Shown in pieces: positions 16,153 to 16,838 of a stretch of 16,838 bases of DNA (position 1 is its first letter; each line of letters begins with the position of its first letter). The position numbers were made by a program, and so were the translations under genes. The notes beneath the pieces are model-generated. The model was not told the DNA's origin and made no database searches. It saw only the letters and a list, made by a program, of their open reading frames with translations. The stretch spans positions 1 through 16,838 of the forward strand of contig JAZKIW010000011.1 in NCBI GenBank assembly GCA_040384625.1. Direction: 5' to 3'. Source of the stretch: CADEEN01 sp040384625 (GTDB lineage: Bacteria > Pseudomonadota > Gammaproteobacteria > Burkholderiales > Burkholderiaceae_C).

Positions 16153-16838
16153 ATGTCCGCTTCGCCCAAGCACCTGTTGCATTTCGAGGGCGGCAGCGCC
16201 CTGTCCGCGTTCCGGGCCTCGGCCCTGATGGCGCGCCTGACGCAGGCCTGCCCGCGCATCGCCGGTGTCAGTGCCCGGCACGTGCACTGGGTCTGGAGCG
16301 ATGCACCGCTGGACGGCCCGGCGCGGGACAAGCTGGCCGCCTTGCTGACCTATGGCGACGCCGCAGCGCCACCCCAGGAAGGCGCCCTGGTGCTGGTGAT
16401 GCCGCGCCTCGGTACCGTATCGCCGTGGGCCAGCAAGGCCACCGACATCGCGCACAACTGCGGCCTGAGCATTCAGCGCGTCGAGCGGGTTGCCGAGTTT
16501 CGGTTGCAGGCCAAGGGCGGCCTGCTCGGCGCCAAGCCCCTGAATGCCGACGAACTGCAGGCGGCCGCGGCCTGCCTGCACGACCGCATGACCGAGAGCG
16601 TGGCCTTCGAGCGCGACGCGGCCCGGCACCTGTTCGACACGCGAGCCGGGGCGGCGCTGCAGCAGGTCGACGTACTGTCGCGCGGGCGTGTGGCGATCGA
16701 GGTGGCGAATGTCGAATGGGGTCTGGCACTGTCGGACGACGAGATCGACTACCTGACCACCGCCTTCGGCAAGCTCGGCCGCAACCCGAGCGACGTCGAG
16801 CTGATGATGTTCGCGCAGGCCAACAGCGAGCACTGCCG
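16153..16838 (+). CDS. purL: Phosphoribosylformylglycinamidine synthase PurL, N-terminal part
   Basis: Large single-chain FGAM synthase of purine biosynthesis (FGAR plus glutamine and ATP to FGAM). The frame runs open from ATG 16153 to the end of the window, giving 228 of the expected roughly 1300 residues. It starts MSASPKHLLHFEGGSALSAF, the PurS-like N-terminal domain. Diagnostic segments are PRLGTVSPWASKATDIAHNC, LHDRMTESV, DEIDYLTTAFGKLGRNPSD and the terminal FAQANSEHC, which in the whole protein opens the synthetase domain. It is divergent from map across a 69-base gap. Only the 3' truncation by the window edge is abnormal. Confidence 0.95.
   Translation, partial: MSASPKHLLHFEGGSALSAFRASALMARLTQACPRIAGVSARHVHWVWSDAPLDGPARDKLAALLTYGDAAAPPQEGALVLVMPRLGTVSPWASKATDIAHNCGLSIQRVERVAEFRLQAKGGLLGAKPLNADELQAAAACLHDRMTESVAFERDAARHLFDTRAGAALQQVDVLSRGRVAIEVANVEWGLALSDDEIDYLTTAFGKLGRNPSDVELMMFAQANSEHC

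Noticed and set aside
16084..16833. Minus-strand open frame extending map upstream to 16833
   Set aside because: It is antisense to purL, and the Map homology begins at MTMTIKSAADIEGM (16083).

Overview
The window reads as a high-GC betaproteobacterial chromosome, most likely a Burkholderiales relative of Rubrivivax, Leptothrix or Ideonella. This is inferred from gene content, strong GC bias at third codon positions, and TAAAAT, TACAGT and GATAAT -10 boxes. It is densely coding: no gap exceeds about 120 bases. I see no tRNA, rRNA, insertion sequence, CRISPR array, phage gene or origin. Both edge genes, ssuC and purL, are cut by the window.

Left part, 1-8789, is a sulfur-acquisition island. 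The end of an alkanesulfonate importer (ssuC, ssuB) is followed by a small PPC/DUF296 protein, a single-domain molbindin (ssuF-like) and a translationally coupled RBBP9/YdeN-type hydrolase. Next come two sulfate/thiosulfate-binding proteins, one Sbp-like and one CysP-like, then the permease and ATPase genes cysT, cysW and cysA. The regulator gene cysB converges on cysA from the opposite strand. The main non-coding finding is an element of fixed 54-base length that occurs three times, upstream of ssuF, sbp and the cysP-like gene. Each copy has GCAT at its left end, a TTCGTTC core 21 bases in, and AGCAT (a -10-like box) at its right end. I read these as three copies of one activator-dependent promoter, most simply CysB-controlled. 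They would tie sulfonate accessory genes and both binding proteins into one sulfur-starvation response feeding a single CysTWA transporter.

Middle, 8700-10240. The cysB upstream region carries TTATTCG half-sites, one pair forming an 11-base palindrome. It is shared with a divergent gene for a fumarylacetoacetate-hydrolase-superfamily enzyme, which is followed by a small cupin gene. A 79-residue exported protein of unknown function lies on the minus strand.

Right part, 10241-16083, is a compact minus-strand operon read as map, glnD, mnmH and an M16 peptidase gene. Four-base stop/start overlaps join glnD to mnmH and mnmH to the M16 gene. It combines methionine aminopeptidase, the PII uridylyltransferase nitrogen sensor, tRNA 2-selenouridine synthase and a zinc peptidase. 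purL begins divergently from map, and the 69-base gap holds two overlapping back-to-back promoters. The one for map is placed so that its mRNA would be leaderless.

Most gene calls are known families. The repeated 54-base promoter and the small genes inserted in the sulfur locus (PPC protein, molbindin, hydrolase) are the least described material here.
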